Part shown: piece by piece, positions 1 through 7,148 of the stretch
Layout: each line of letters opens with the position of its first letter
Position numbering within the stretch: position 1 is the first letter of the stretch
Assembly (NCBI RefSeq): GCF_014224355.1
Contig: NZ_VNWP01000006.1
Coordinates: forward strand, 62,001-126,000
Reading direction: 5' to 3'
DNA: 64,000 nt
Source of the DNA: Synechococcus sp. BSA11S
GTDB taxonomy: Bacteria > Cyanobacteriota > Cyanobacteriia > PCC-6307 > Cyanobiaceae
Position numbers and translations under genes: made by a program
Notes under the pieces: model-generated
Seen by the model: only the letters and a program-made list of their open reading frames with translations
Databases searched by the model: none
Told to the model about the DNA's origin: nothing

Positions 1-156
1 GGGATTGCTGAGCTGACCGGTGAGTTTGGCGGTCTGGGTGGCCCAGTCGCCCTTGAGGACTGAGGCCAGGGGGCCAGAGAGGGCCAGACCTCCAGCCAGT
101 CCAAGCAGCGTCGCCAAGAGAAGCGGGACTCGGCGGGATCTGGGGCTGGAGGTCAT
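1..156 (-). CDS. N-terminal fragment of an exported or membrane-anchored protein
   Basis: An open reading frame starts with ATG at 156 on the minus strand and runs off the left edge, giving 52 residues. After a short basic start (SPRSRR) comes a hydrophobic run (VPLLLATLLGLAGGLALSG). This looks like a signal peptide or membrane anchor, followed by polar sequence (KGDWATQTAKLTGQ). The family cannot be told from this fragment. The 243 bases between it and the upstream ParB-like gene hold only a five-base inverted repeat (TGAAA/TTTCA at 300-314) and no convincing promoter. Confidence 0.5.
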   Translation of the reverse strand, partial: MTSSPRSRRVPLLLATLLGLAGGLALSGPLASVLKGDWATQTAKLTGQLSNP

Positions 157-399
157 CGGCACCGAAGGAGGGTGAGGCTTCATGGACGCCTGGCCGTGGA
201 AGCCGGCCCGACGGCCCGGAGCTCAGAGGGGAGAAAGCCTGAAGCGCAGGGCATGGGCGTCAGCCATCGATGGGACTGATCCCACCGGTTGTCACGTTGA
301 TGAAACCTTATTTCATCCACACCGTCCAGATCCCATTGTCCCTGGGTGGCAATGGTCCAGTTCCCCTGCTGGACCCGGGCTGTGGCTGCCGGCCCGCGT

Positions 400-1041
400 T
401 CAGGGGGGCGGCGGGCCGCCCTGCCCGCCCCGGGCGCGCACCAGGCGTCTGGCCTCGGGCAATGCGGGGTCCAGATCCATCGAGTTGAAGGCCGGCAGGT
501 CCTGGCGACGCAACCAGCTGCCCCAGTGAAACTCCAGGAAGGGCACCTGGGGTTGGGCGCGGATCAGACCCTCCTGCTTCAGCTTCCAGACCAGGCTGCG
601 GAAGGGATCGTCCTCCAGGCCGGCCAGGTCCATGGGCAGGCGCTCCGGCGGGTGGGGCCCCCGGCCGCCGGCATCGCGCAGATACAGCCAGCCGCGGCGG
701 TTCAGCTCTTCAAGGCAGTGGGTGCGACTGGCACCGGAGAGCACCAGCACCACCGCACAGAACGCCGTGGCATCGGCATCCACGTCCAGCAGAGCCCTCA
801 GCCGGTGATGACGGTCGATCATCCAGTGCTCCCCGGCACTGCTCACGGCCACCGGAACCGGCCGGGTGCGCAGATAACGGCGCCGTTCCGCCGCCGTTTC
901 CATGCTGAAATCCCGGGCTCTGGAGCGCACCTCCGCCAGTCCGAGGCACAGCTGGGTGGGCTGAAGCCTGCTGATGGGCAGCTCCAGGAGGTCCTGCCTG
1001 GCCAGGGGCGGCAGCTCGAAGGGACCGGATGTCTGGGCCAT
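400..1041 (-). CDS. ParB-like protein (ParBc_2 / putative ParB-like nuclease family)
   Basis: This 213-residue protein has the signature of the short ParB-like family (ParBc_2 type). It has a leading segment LPISRLQPTQLCLGLAEV, then RDFSMETAAERRRYL, then a core WMIDRHHRLRALLD that matches the D-R-H-H-R-L element of ParB/Srx folds. It lacks the helix-turn-helix DNA-binding part of chromosomal ParB, so a plasmid- or chromosome-segregation role should not be assumed. The C-terminus is Gly/Pro-rich (GGQGGPPPP). It lies 58 bases downstream of the ABC exporter gene on the same strand and may be cotranscribed with it. The substrate is unknown. Confidence 0.75.
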   Translation of the reverse strand: MAQTSGPFELPPLARQDLLELPISRLQPTQLCLGLAEVRSRARDFSMETAAERRRYLRTRPVPVAVSSAGEHWMIDRHHRLRALLDVDADATAFCAVVLVLSGASRTHCLEELNRRGWLYLRDAGGRGPHPPERLPMDLAGLEDDPFRSLVWKLKQEGLIRAQPQVPFLEFHWGSWLRRQDLPAFNSMDLDPALPEARRLVRARGGQGGPPPP

Positions 1042-1099
1042 GGGCGAGGGCCCGCCGCCGCTGGGGACCTGGAATCACTGTGGATCCATGGTGGAGCAT

Positions 1100-2896
1100 T
1101 CAGGCCAGGAGTGCCTCGTTTTCGCGCAGGCCGGCCTGAACCCTCCAGAGCCGGGCGTAGGCCCCTCCTTCGCGCAGCAGGTCGTCGTGACGGCCCTGCT
1201 CCACGATGCGGCCCTGCTCCATCACCACGATCCGGTCGGCGTGGCGCACCGTGCTGAGCCGGTGGGCGATCACCAGGGTGGTGCGCTCGGCCGTGATCTG
1301 CTCGAGCGAGCGCTGGATGGCGGCTTCTGTTTCGTTGTCGACGGCAGCGGTGGCTTCATCGAGGATCAGCACGGGAGGGTTCTTGAGAATCGCCCTGGCC
1401 AGGGCGATGCGCTGGCGTTGGCCGCCCGAGAGCCGCTGCCCCCGTTCCCCCACAACGGTGTCGTAGCCCAGGGGAAGGGCCTCGATGAACACGCTCGCTT
1501 CGGCCAGGGCCGCAGCCCTTGCGATGGCGGTAGGGCTGGCGGCGAAGCTCCCGTAGGCGATGTTCTCGGCCACGGTGCCGTGAAAGAGGAACACCTCCTG
1601 GCTCACGAGGCCGATGGCGTGGCGAAGGTCGCCCAGCTGAAGCTCCTGGATCGGCTGGCCGTCGAGCAGGATCTCGCCCTGCTGCACCGCGTAGAGCCTC
1701 AAGAGCAGCTTGACCAGGGTGCTTTTGCCGGAGCCGGTGGCGCCCACCAGGCCCACCGTGTGTCCGGCTGGAACCGACAGGGAGAAGTCGACCAGCAGCG
1801 GCTCGCGTCCCTGGTAGCCGAAGCCCACGGAGCGGAACTCCAGCGCGCCGCGCACCCCTGCCAGGGGCAGCGGGCGATCGCCGCCTGGGATCGCGATCGG
1901 TGTTTCGAGCAGGTCGAGCACCCGGTTGCTGGAGGCCATGGCCCGCTGAAAGTCGTCGAGTGTGCGTCCCAGGGTGGTGAGGGGCCAGAGCAGCCGCTGG
2001 GTGATGAACACCAGGAAGCTGTAGGTGCCCACGGCGATGGTGCCCCGCCAGGCCTGCAGTCCACCGACCACCAGGATCGCCAGAAAGGCGAAGAGGATGG
2101 CAAAACGGATCAGGGGAATGAAGGCGGCGGAGACACGGATGGCCCGCCTGTTGCTGCTGCGGTAGGCCTCACTCTGGTGGCTGATCCGCTCCAGTTCCCA
2201 GGCTTCGGCGGCATAGCTCTTGATCGTCAGCATGCCGCCGAGGTTGTTCGATAGGCTGCTGTTGAGATCACCGGCACGTTCACGCACCTCCCGGTAACGG
2301 GGAGCCAGCCGCTTCTGAAACAGAATCGAGCCCCAGAGGATCACTGGAATGGGGAGAAAGGCTGCGCCTGCCACATCGGGGGAGAGGGCCGCCATCACAC
2401 TCCCCACCGCCAGCACAGTGGTGGTCAGTTGCAGCAGTTCATTGGCACCGTGGTCAAGAAAACGCTCCAGCTGGTTGATGTCGTCGTTGAGAATGGCCAT
2501 CAGGCGGCCAGTGCTTCCGGCCTCGAAGAAGGCCATCTCGAGCTGCTGCAAGTGGCCGTAAGCCTCGAGCCTGAGCTCGTGCTGCATGGTCTGGGCGAGG
2601 TTGCGCCAGAGCACCCCATAGAGGTACTCGAACAGGGACTCGGCGCTCCAGATCAGAAAGGAAGCGACCGCCAGGGCGGTGAGCTGGGAGGGGACCGTTC
2701 GCAGCCCCAGGTCCGCCAGCCAGGAGGTCTGCTGGCGGACCACCACATCCACCGCCAGGCCGATCAGCACGGGCGGGGCCAGATCGAACAGTTTGTTCAG
2801 CACTGAGCAGACCGAGGCCAGCCAGACCAGACGGCGGTGGGGCCTCAGGGCCTTCAGCAGCCGGCTGATCGGGGAGCGGTTGCGCGGGTGGGTCAT
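1100..2896 (-). CDS. ABC exporter, fused permease and ATPase (MsbA/ABCB type)
   Basis: This 598-residue half-transporter should work as a homodimer in the cytoplasmic membrane. The N-terminal ~320 residues form the six-helix exporter domain. The C-terminal nucleotide-binding domain carries Walker A GATGSGKST, Q-loop region GLVSQEVFLF, signature LSGGQRQRIALARA, Walker B VLILDEATAAVD and the H-loop AHRLSTV. Length and order are typical of lipid or multidrug exporters. The substrate cannot be deduced. The ATG start gives a basic N-terminus (THPRNRSPISRLLKALRPHRR) before the first helix. The gene lies between the ParB-like and RRM-protein genes on the same strand. Confidence 0.93.
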   Translation of the reverse strand: MTHPRNRSPISRLLKALRPHRRLVWLASVCSVLNKLFDLAPPVLIGLAVDVVVRQQTSWLADLGLRTVPSQLTALAVASFLIWSAESLFEYLYGVLWRNLAQTMQHELRLEAYGHLQQLEMAFFEAGSTGRLMAILNDDINQLERFLDHGANELLQLTTTVLAVGSVMAALSPDVAGAAFLPIPVILWGSILFQKRLAPRYREVRERAGDLNSSLSNNLGGMLTIKSYAAEAWELERISHQSEAYRSSNRRAIRVSAAFIPLIRFAILFAFLAILVVGGLQAWRGTIAVGTYSFLVFITQRLLWPLTTLGRTLDDFQRAMASSNRVLDLLETPIAIPGGDRPLPLAGVRGALEFRSVGFGYQGREPLLVDFSLSVPAGHTVGLVGATGSGKSTLVKLLLRLYAVQQGEILLDGQPIQELQLGDLRHAIGLVSQEVFLFHGTVAENIAYGSFAASPTAIARAAALAEASVFIEALPLGYDTVVGERGQRLSGGQRQRIALARAILKNPPVLILDEATAAVDNETEAAIQRSLEQITAERTTLVIAHRLSTVRHADRIVVMEQGRIVEQGRHDDLLREGGAYARLWRVQAGLRENEALLA

Positions 2897-2970
2897 GGAA
2901 TCAGGCAGTTCGCCTTCAGTCTGAACACCACCCGATCAGCCGAAGCCCGAGGCGGGTCTGCGCTGAAGGG

Positions 2971-3297
2971 TCACCAGCGGCCGCCACCTCCGTAGCCGCC
3001 ACCACCACCGCCTCCGTAGCCGCCACCGCCGCCACGCTGACCACCGCCGCTGCGCTCACGGGGACTGGCTTTGTTGACCCGAATCATGCGACCCATCCAC
3101 TCCACATCCTGGAGATCGTCGATCGCCTTCTGCTCTGAAGCGTCGTCGGTGAGCTCCACGAAGGCGAAGCCACGCTTGCGGCCGGTTTCGCGATCAAGAG
3201 GCAGGCTGCATTGACGGACTTCGCCGTACTGGCCGAAAAGATCAAGCAAATCCTCCCGTTCGGCCTGGAAGGAGAGATTGCCAACGTAAATAGTCAT
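2971..3297 (-). CDS. rbp: Glycine-rich RNA-binding protein with one RRM (cyanobacterial Rbp)
   Basis: This 108-residue protein has a single RNA-recognition motif. RNP-2 is IYVGNLSF at residues 3-10 and RNP-1 is KRGFAFVEL near residues 42-50. A short Gly/Tyr-rich tail (GGGGYGGGGGGGYGGGG) ends in RW. This is the classic cyanobacterial Rbp layout, whose members bind single-stranded RNA and are often cold-induced or involved in mRNA localisation. The ATG start sits just before the first beta strand, leaving no spare N-terminal sequence. A long leader precedes it (see 3298-3632). Confidence 0.93.
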   Translation of the reverse strand: MTIYVGNLSFQAEREDLLDLFGQYGEVRQCSLPLDRETGRKRGFAFVELTDDASEQKAIDDLQDVEWMGRMIRVNKASPRERSGGGQRGGGGGYGGGGGGGYGGGGRW

Positions 3298-3414
3298 TCC
3301 TTGAAGGGAACCTGGAACTGATTCGTGAATGCTTGGGGTTCCTCAAGGACTGCCCGTCTGGAGCGGGTCCTTTGGAGCTGATCGATGGGAGCCTTGGAGC
3401 CTGGAATCGGATCA

Positions 3415-3420
3415 ATTTTA
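3415..3420 (-). promoter_or_regulatory. Candidate -10 box for rbp in the 3298-3632 gene-free stretch
   Basis: The 335 bases between rbp and the small gene at 3633 hold no convincing gene on either strand. On the minus strand they contain TAAAAT (5 of 6 matches to TATAAT), about 118 bases upstream of the rbp start. This would give a leader of roughly 110 bases. No good -35 box lies 16-18 bases upstream. A long leader would fit the cold-responsive RNA-binding genes of cyanobacteria, but that is inference. Confidence 0.3.
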
Positions 3421-3632
3421 CAGGATGTCCACAGGTCTCGCTGGCATCGTCTTGGCGCTGTGCCCTGGGACACCGTTTTTGGCCTGCACCCCAGCGTCGT
3501 TCTGGCGGGCCTGAATCGTCCCGGCGTTGATGGCGAAGCATGAAGTGGAGTGGAAGGAAATCCAAAGAAAAGAGGGCGTCTGAGCAGGGTGCTCCAATGT
3601 CATGAAACCAAGACTTAAGTGATCCCGAAGCA

Positions 3633-3833
3633 ATGCCTGCCCCCGTTCCCTGGAGCCTGGACTGGTGTGACGATGGTGAACTCGCCGCCCAGGATCGTTT
3701 TGATCTCCTCCAGACCCTTGTCGTCTGTGAAACTCCAGAAGCTCAACCAAGCCTGATTGCCGCCATCGAAACCCTCTCCGTCACTCAGCTGAGTGTGGTC
3801 GGCACCGATGATGTCACCAGCCTGTGCGCCTGA
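3633..3833 (+). CDS. Small hypothetical acidic protein
   Basis: A 66-residue reading frame starts with ATG and has a soluble, acidic composition (starts MPAPVPWSLDWCDDGEL, ends TDDVTSLCA). It looks more like real protein than the Arg/Pro/Gly-rich shadow frames nearby. Its stop codon is two bases from the stop of the convergent gene at 3836, and the two stops lie in a perfect 10-base palindrome (CTGAGCTCAG, 3830-3839). I do not recognise a family. Confidence 0.45.
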   Translation: MPAPVPWSLDWCDDGELAAQDRFDLLQTLVVCETPEAQPSLIAAIETLSVTQLSVVGTDDVTSLCA

Positions 3834-3835
3834 GC

Positions 3836-4198
3836 TCAGAGGCTGTAGTGGGCCATGGTGCGCTGACGGCAGGTGGTCTGGGCCACATCCAGCCCAGCGC
3901 CCTGGTTCACCTCATCGAGAAAGCAGGAGCAGGCGAAAGTTCCGAGGCCCGGGGGCAGGGCCTTGCGGGCTGCCTGGAAGGCCGCGCTGACGGTGGCGAG
4001 ACAGAGCTTGCTGACCTGCTGATCACGCTGGCTGGTGGAAGCAGAGGCCATCACGGTGGCTTCTGCTTCCACGGCCCCGGCCATGGTCAGCTCCGCCAGG
4101 CCTGCCAGAGCAAGGGTGGCCAGGGGCAACAGCAGCACAGTGGTCGAAGCGGACTTGGTCCGTTGAGCGCTGGCCGCTGTGCTGTGAAGAGCTGACAT
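3836..4198 (-). CDS. Small secreted or membrane-anchored hypothetical protein
   Basis: This 120-residue protein has a hydrophobic stretch (TTVLLLPLATLALAGLAEL, residues ~19-37) that suits a signal peptide or anchor. It is followed by a helix-rich region ending in a cysteine-containing tail (FACSCFLDE and TTCRQ). The Cys pattern resembles small conserved picocyanobacterial exported proteins, but I cannot name the family. It follows the DeaD-type helicase gene on the same strand with a gap of about 40 bases. Confidence 0.6.
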   Translation of the reverse strand: MSALHSTAASAQRTKSASTTVLLLPLATLALAGLAELTMAGAVEAEATVMASASTSQRDQQVSKLCLATVSAAFQAARKALPPGLGTFACSCFLDEVNQGAGLDVAQTTCRQRTMAHYSL

Positions 4199-4236
4199 GG
4201 AATAGGAGAGACGCCGGATTGAATTGCAGGGCTGAC

Positions 4237-6207
4237 TCAGGACTTGTGGCGGGTGATCTGGAGCTCCTTGTTCATCACCCGCAGCCGCCGCAGCGCATTG
4301 AACACATCTTCGGGCATCCCACTGGGAAGATCCACGGTGCTGTGCGTGTCGAAGATCTGGATGCGCCCGATGCTGCGGCCGTTCAGTCCTGCTTCATTGG
4401 CGATGGCACCGACGATGTTGCCGGGCTTGACCCGGTCCTGCCAGCCCACCTCGATCCGGAACCGTTCCATGTCGGCCTCCGGAGGTGAGGAGGCTTCCAG
4501 GCGGCTGGAACCACTGCGGGAGGAGCCCCCACGGGGATCACTGCGACGGTCGTCATCGCTGCCGCGCTGGCGGTCCCGGCTGGGGGAAGTTTGGCGCCAG
4601 GTCTCTGGCCCTTGAATCAGCAGGGGCCTGTCGCCGACGGCCAGTTGCAGGGCGGCGAGGGCCAGTTGCTCGGGGGTGGCGCTGATCTCGCTGCCGACCC
4701 GCTGCAGGATTTCGCTGAGAAGGGCCAGTTCCTGTTCATTGGAGCGAGGGGTCCCCACCAAGGTGGTGAGCCGTTCCCGCAGGCGATCGAGGCGACTCTG
4801 GTTGATGTCGGCATTGGTGGGCACCTCCATCGGGCTGATGGGTTTGCCGACGGCCCGTTCCAGTCCGCCGAGGAAACGTCTTTCCCGGGGGGTGAGAAAG
4901 AGGATCGCGTCACCCTGACGGCCGGCCCTGCCCGTGCGGCCGATGCGGTGCACATAGGCTTCGCTGTCGAAGGGGATGTCGTAATTGATCACCAGGGTGA
5001 TCCGCTCCACATCCAGCCCGCGGGCGGCCACGTCCGTGGCCACCAGCACATTCACCTGACCGCTGCGCAACCGCTCCACGGTGCGTTCCCGCTGGTTCTG
5101 GGGCACATCCCCGTTGAGCACCGCCACGTCGTAGCCCTGTTGTTCCAGGGCTTCCGAAACGGTGAGGGTGATGGCTTTGGTGCGGGCGAAGATGATCACA
5201 CCCTCGCTGCTCTCGGCTTCGAGCACACGGGTGAGGGCTTCCAGTTTCTGGCCACCGTGCACCACCAGGTGGCGCTGACGGATCGTGCTGTTCTCAGCAC
5301 CCTTCTGCTGGATGGTGACCTCAGCCGGGTTCTGCAGATACTTGCGGGACAGTCGGCGGATCTCCGCAGGCATGGTGGCGGAGAAGAGCACCACCTGCCG
5401 CTGTTCCGGCAGTTGCTCCAGCACCCACTCCACGTCGTCGATGAAGCCCATGCGCAACATCTCATCGGCCTCATCGAGAACAAGGCAGCGAAGAGCGGAG
5501 AGATCGAGGGTGCCCTGGCGCATGTGGTCCATCACCCTGCCGGGGGTGCCCACAACGATCTGAACGCCCCGCTTGAGGCGAATGATCTGGTCTCGGAAGT
5601 CGGCGCCGCCGTAGATGGGCAACACCCGCACCTGGGGAAGCTTGGCTGCATAGCCGTTGAAGGCTTCGGCCACCTGGAGCGCCAGTTCGCGGGTGGGGGT
5701 GAGAACCAGCACCTGGGGGGTGCGCTGCTGGGGATCGAGGCGAGCCAGGAGGGGCAGGGCAAAGGCCGCGGTCTTGCCGGTGCCGGTCTGGGCCTGGCCC
5801 ACCAGATCGCGACCGAGCATCAGCTCGGGTATGGCGGCCTTCTGAATGGGTGAAGGATCGCTGTAGCCGCAATCCGCCACAGCGCCGAGGATCTCAGCCC
5901 CAAGCCCGAACCCCGCAAATCCACCGGCAGGCTCCTCTAGAGCTCCTTGAGGCTGCTCATCAAGCGGCCCGATCAGAGTGGATTCGACGGCAATGGCCGT
6001 GAGGTCGCCGCTGGCTTCACCAGCCGTTGACTCTGGCCCTTCGAGGGCACTCAGATCGACACGGCTGGAGAGGGTGGAGTTGCTGGGCTGGATGGAAGGG
6101 GTGGTGGTGATGGGATCGCTCGCGGTGGGATGAAATGGAAGATGGGCGGGATGGGCGCTCAAGTCGATGGAGCACGCAAAGCTCTCGCTCGCGTTGGGCT
6201 GGGTCAC
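4237..6207 (-). CDS. deaD: DEAD-box RNA helicase with C-terminal DbpA-type RNA-binding domain (DeaD/CsdA family)
   Basis: This ATP-dependent RNA helicase probably unwinds structured RNA in cold response and ribosome assembly. Visible motifs are Q motif (GYSDPSPIQKAAIP), Walker [27 protein letters not shown] in VLDEADEML, SAT, FARTK, and ARGLDVERI followed by [11 protein letters not shown]. The last ~75 residues form the DbpA-like RNA-binding fold (VGWQDRVKPGNIVGAIANEA). A Ser/Arg-rich linker precedes it. I chose GTG at 6207 (VTQPNASESF). An in-frame GTG at 6279 would add 24 residues of non-conserved-looking sequence. The ~80-residue acidic extension before the Q motif is unusually long. Confidence 0.92.
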   Translation of the reverse strand: MTQPNASESFACSIDLSAHPAHLPFHPTASDPITTTPSIQPSNSTLSSRVDLSALEGPESTAGEASGDLTAIAVESTLIGPLDEQPQGALEEPAGGFAGFGLGAEILGAVADCGYSDPSPIQKAAIPELMLGRDLVGQAQTGTGKTAAFALPLLARLDPQQRTPQVLVLTPTRELALQVAEAFNGYAAKLPQVRVLPIYGGADFRDQIIRLKRGVQIVVGTPGRVMDHMRQGTLDLSALRCLVLDEADEMLRMGFIDDVEWVLEQLPEQRQVVLFSATMPAEIRRLSRKYLQNPAEVTIQQKGAENSTIRQRHLVVHGGQKLEALTRVLEAESSEGVIIFARTKAITLTVSEALEQQGYDVAVLNGDVPQNQRERTVERLRSGQVNVLVATDVAARGLDVERITLVINYDIPFDSEAYVHRIGRTGRAGRQGDAILFLTPRERRFLGGLERAVGKPISPMEVPTNADINQSRLDRLRERLTTLVGTPRSNEQELALLSEILQRVGSEISATPEQLALAALQLAVGDRPLLIQGPETWRQTSPSRDRQRGSDDDRRSDPRGGSSRSGSSRLEASSPPEADMERFRIEVGWQDRVKPGNIVGAIANEAGLNGRSIGRIQIFDTHSTVDLPSGMPEDVFNALRRLRVMNKELQITRHKS

Positions 6208-6303
6208 GATGAGTTGATGGGGCCTTGGCCTGGGAATTCCTTCAACGCAGGCCGGCAGGTACCCGTATCTCGCGGCCACAGGGCCTGAAGAAAGACTGCC
6301 TTG

Positions 6304-6318
6304 CCCTTTATCAAAGGG
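6304..6318 (-). promoter_or_regulatory. Perfect stem-loop in the deaD leader, with nearby TAAGAT -10 candidate
   Basis: On the minus strand CCCTTT-GAT-AAAGGG forms a perfect six-base stem upstream of deaD. A TAAGAT (5 of 6 to TATAAT) lies just upstream, near 6328-6333. If transcription starts from that box, the stem-loop lies at the very 5' end of the message. Structured leaders are known for cold-shock helicase mRNAs. A regulatory role here is inference. Confidence 0.3.
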
Positions 6319-6347
6319 GGAATAGAAATCTTAGCACCCGAACACAT

Positions 6348-6365
6348 CCAGGCCCCAAGGCCTGG
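6348..6365 (-). terminator. Perfect 7-bp inverted repeat after the cupin gene
   Basis: CCAGGCC-CCAA-GGCCTGG lies three bases beyond the cupin stop codon. It could terminate the cupin transcript before the deaD promoter. No T-run follows, so a rho-independent terminator is only a possibility. Confidence 0.35.
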
Positions 6366-6368
6366 TCA

Positions 6369-6764
6369 TCAGCCCAGTCGTCCGTAGGCATCCTCGAACC
6401 GTTCGATGTCGTTGTCGCTGAGTTCCTCGCCACGCTGCACTTCCAGGATCATCAGTCCCCGTGTTCCGGCACTGGCCCGATGGATCGCCAGAGTGGGGAT
6501 GCTCAGAGTGCTGCCAGGGAAAGCCCTCAGCCGCTCGCCCCGGCACTCCAGCAGGCCGTCACCCTCCACGACCACCCAGAGTTCGCTGCGGTGGCGGTGC
6601 CGCTGCAGGCTGATGCGGCCGCCTGGATGGAGCCAGAGCCGCTTGATCAGATAGCCGGGACCGCTGGAGAGGATTTCGAACCAGCCCCACGGGCGCTCGC
6701 AACGGAGCTCGGGTCGCCCGCGGGGTTCTGCCATCCGGGCTGGCGGCCCTGCGCCCTCAGACAA
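6369..6764 (-). CDS. Cupin protein of the mannose-6-phosphate isomerase type II family
   Basis: This 131-residue single cupin matches the C-terminal isomerase domain of bifunctional mannose-1-phosphate guanylyltransferase/mannose-6-phosphate isomerase. It has the entry motif RPWGWFEIL, a GYLIKRLWLHPGGRISLQRH strand pair, metal-binding His (QRHRHRSELW), and VVVEGDGLLECRGER. The guanylyltransferase domain is absent, as in many stand-alone cyanobacterial copies. A role in mannose or GDP-mannose supply for surface polysaccharide is plausible. Its start overlaps the end of the next upstream small gene by eight bases. Confidence 0.85.
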   Translation of the reverse strand: MSEGAGPPARMAEPRGRPELRCERPWGWFEILSSGPGYLIKRLWLHPGGRISLQRHRHRSELWVVVEGDGLLECRGERLRAFPGSTLSIPTLAIHRASAGTRGLMILEVQRGEELSDNDIERFEDAYGRLG

Positions 6765-6978
6765 AGGCGGCTGGCTTCCAGGCCTGGGCCCGGGCCTGGC
6801 TGATCTCGGCGATCTTGTCGTGGGCGTGAAGGCGGCGCTGGATCTGGTTGGTGCAACCCTGCCAGGTGGGGGGAGTGCTGCTGGCGTCGAAGCAGGCCTC
6901 GCTGCGGTCGTCCATCATCCGGCCGAGGGTGGGTTCTCCTCCCTTGGGGTCCGGCAGCAGGAGGTAGTAACGGATCAT
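6757..6978 (-). CDS. Small conserved-looking hypothetical protein (73 aa)
   Basis: The reading frame is longer, but the protein-like part begins at ATG 6978 ([20 protein letters not shown]) and gives 73 residues. Sequence before it is Arg/Pro-rich and shadow-like. The protein is soluble, contains two Cys (SEACFD and WQGCTNQ) and ends in WKPAAFV. It overlaps the cupin start by eight bases, so the two are probably translated from one message. It is divergent from glnN across about 170 bases. I do not recognise the family. Confidence 0.65.
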   Translation of the reverse strand: MIRYYLLLPDPKGGEPTLGRMMDDRSEACFDASSTPPTWQGCTNQIQRRLHAHDKIAEISQARAQAWKPAAFV

Positions 6979-7082
6979 GGGGACCGAGCTGGGGACAGGT
7001 CCAGTCTGTCCCATGGCGGAGGGGACGCCAGCTCGGCGGTGCCATCGGCACCGATCCAGTGTGCAGGCTGCACGGCTTCTCT

Positions 7083-7096
7083 GTAGCAACCGCTTC
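7083..7096 (+). promoter_or_regulatory. Possible degenerate NtcA site upstream of glnN
   Basis: GTA-N8-TTC differs at one of six defined positions from the NtcA consensus GTA-N8-TAC. Twenty bases on is TACTTG, a weak -10 candidate (7116-7121). The arrangement is close to that of NtcA-activated promoters, and glnN is a known target type for nitrogen control in cyanobacteria. The site itself is weak. If it is real, translation must start at 7149 and not at 7059. Confidence 0.25.
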
Positions 7097-7148
7097 ATCC
7101 CGGGGCAAGGCTGCCTACTTGGATGTGTTTCCAGACACACGGTCTTCA

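Noticed and set aside
400-1041. ParB-like gene as evidence of a plasmid or origin region
   Set aside because: There is no parA, no parS-like sites and no dnaA boxes nearby. The ParBc_2 type lacks the DNA-binding domain.
4591-5853. A 420-codon frame on the plus strand opposite deaD
   Set aside because: It is His/Gly/Gln-rich with no motif, and the helicase motifs lie on the minus strand.
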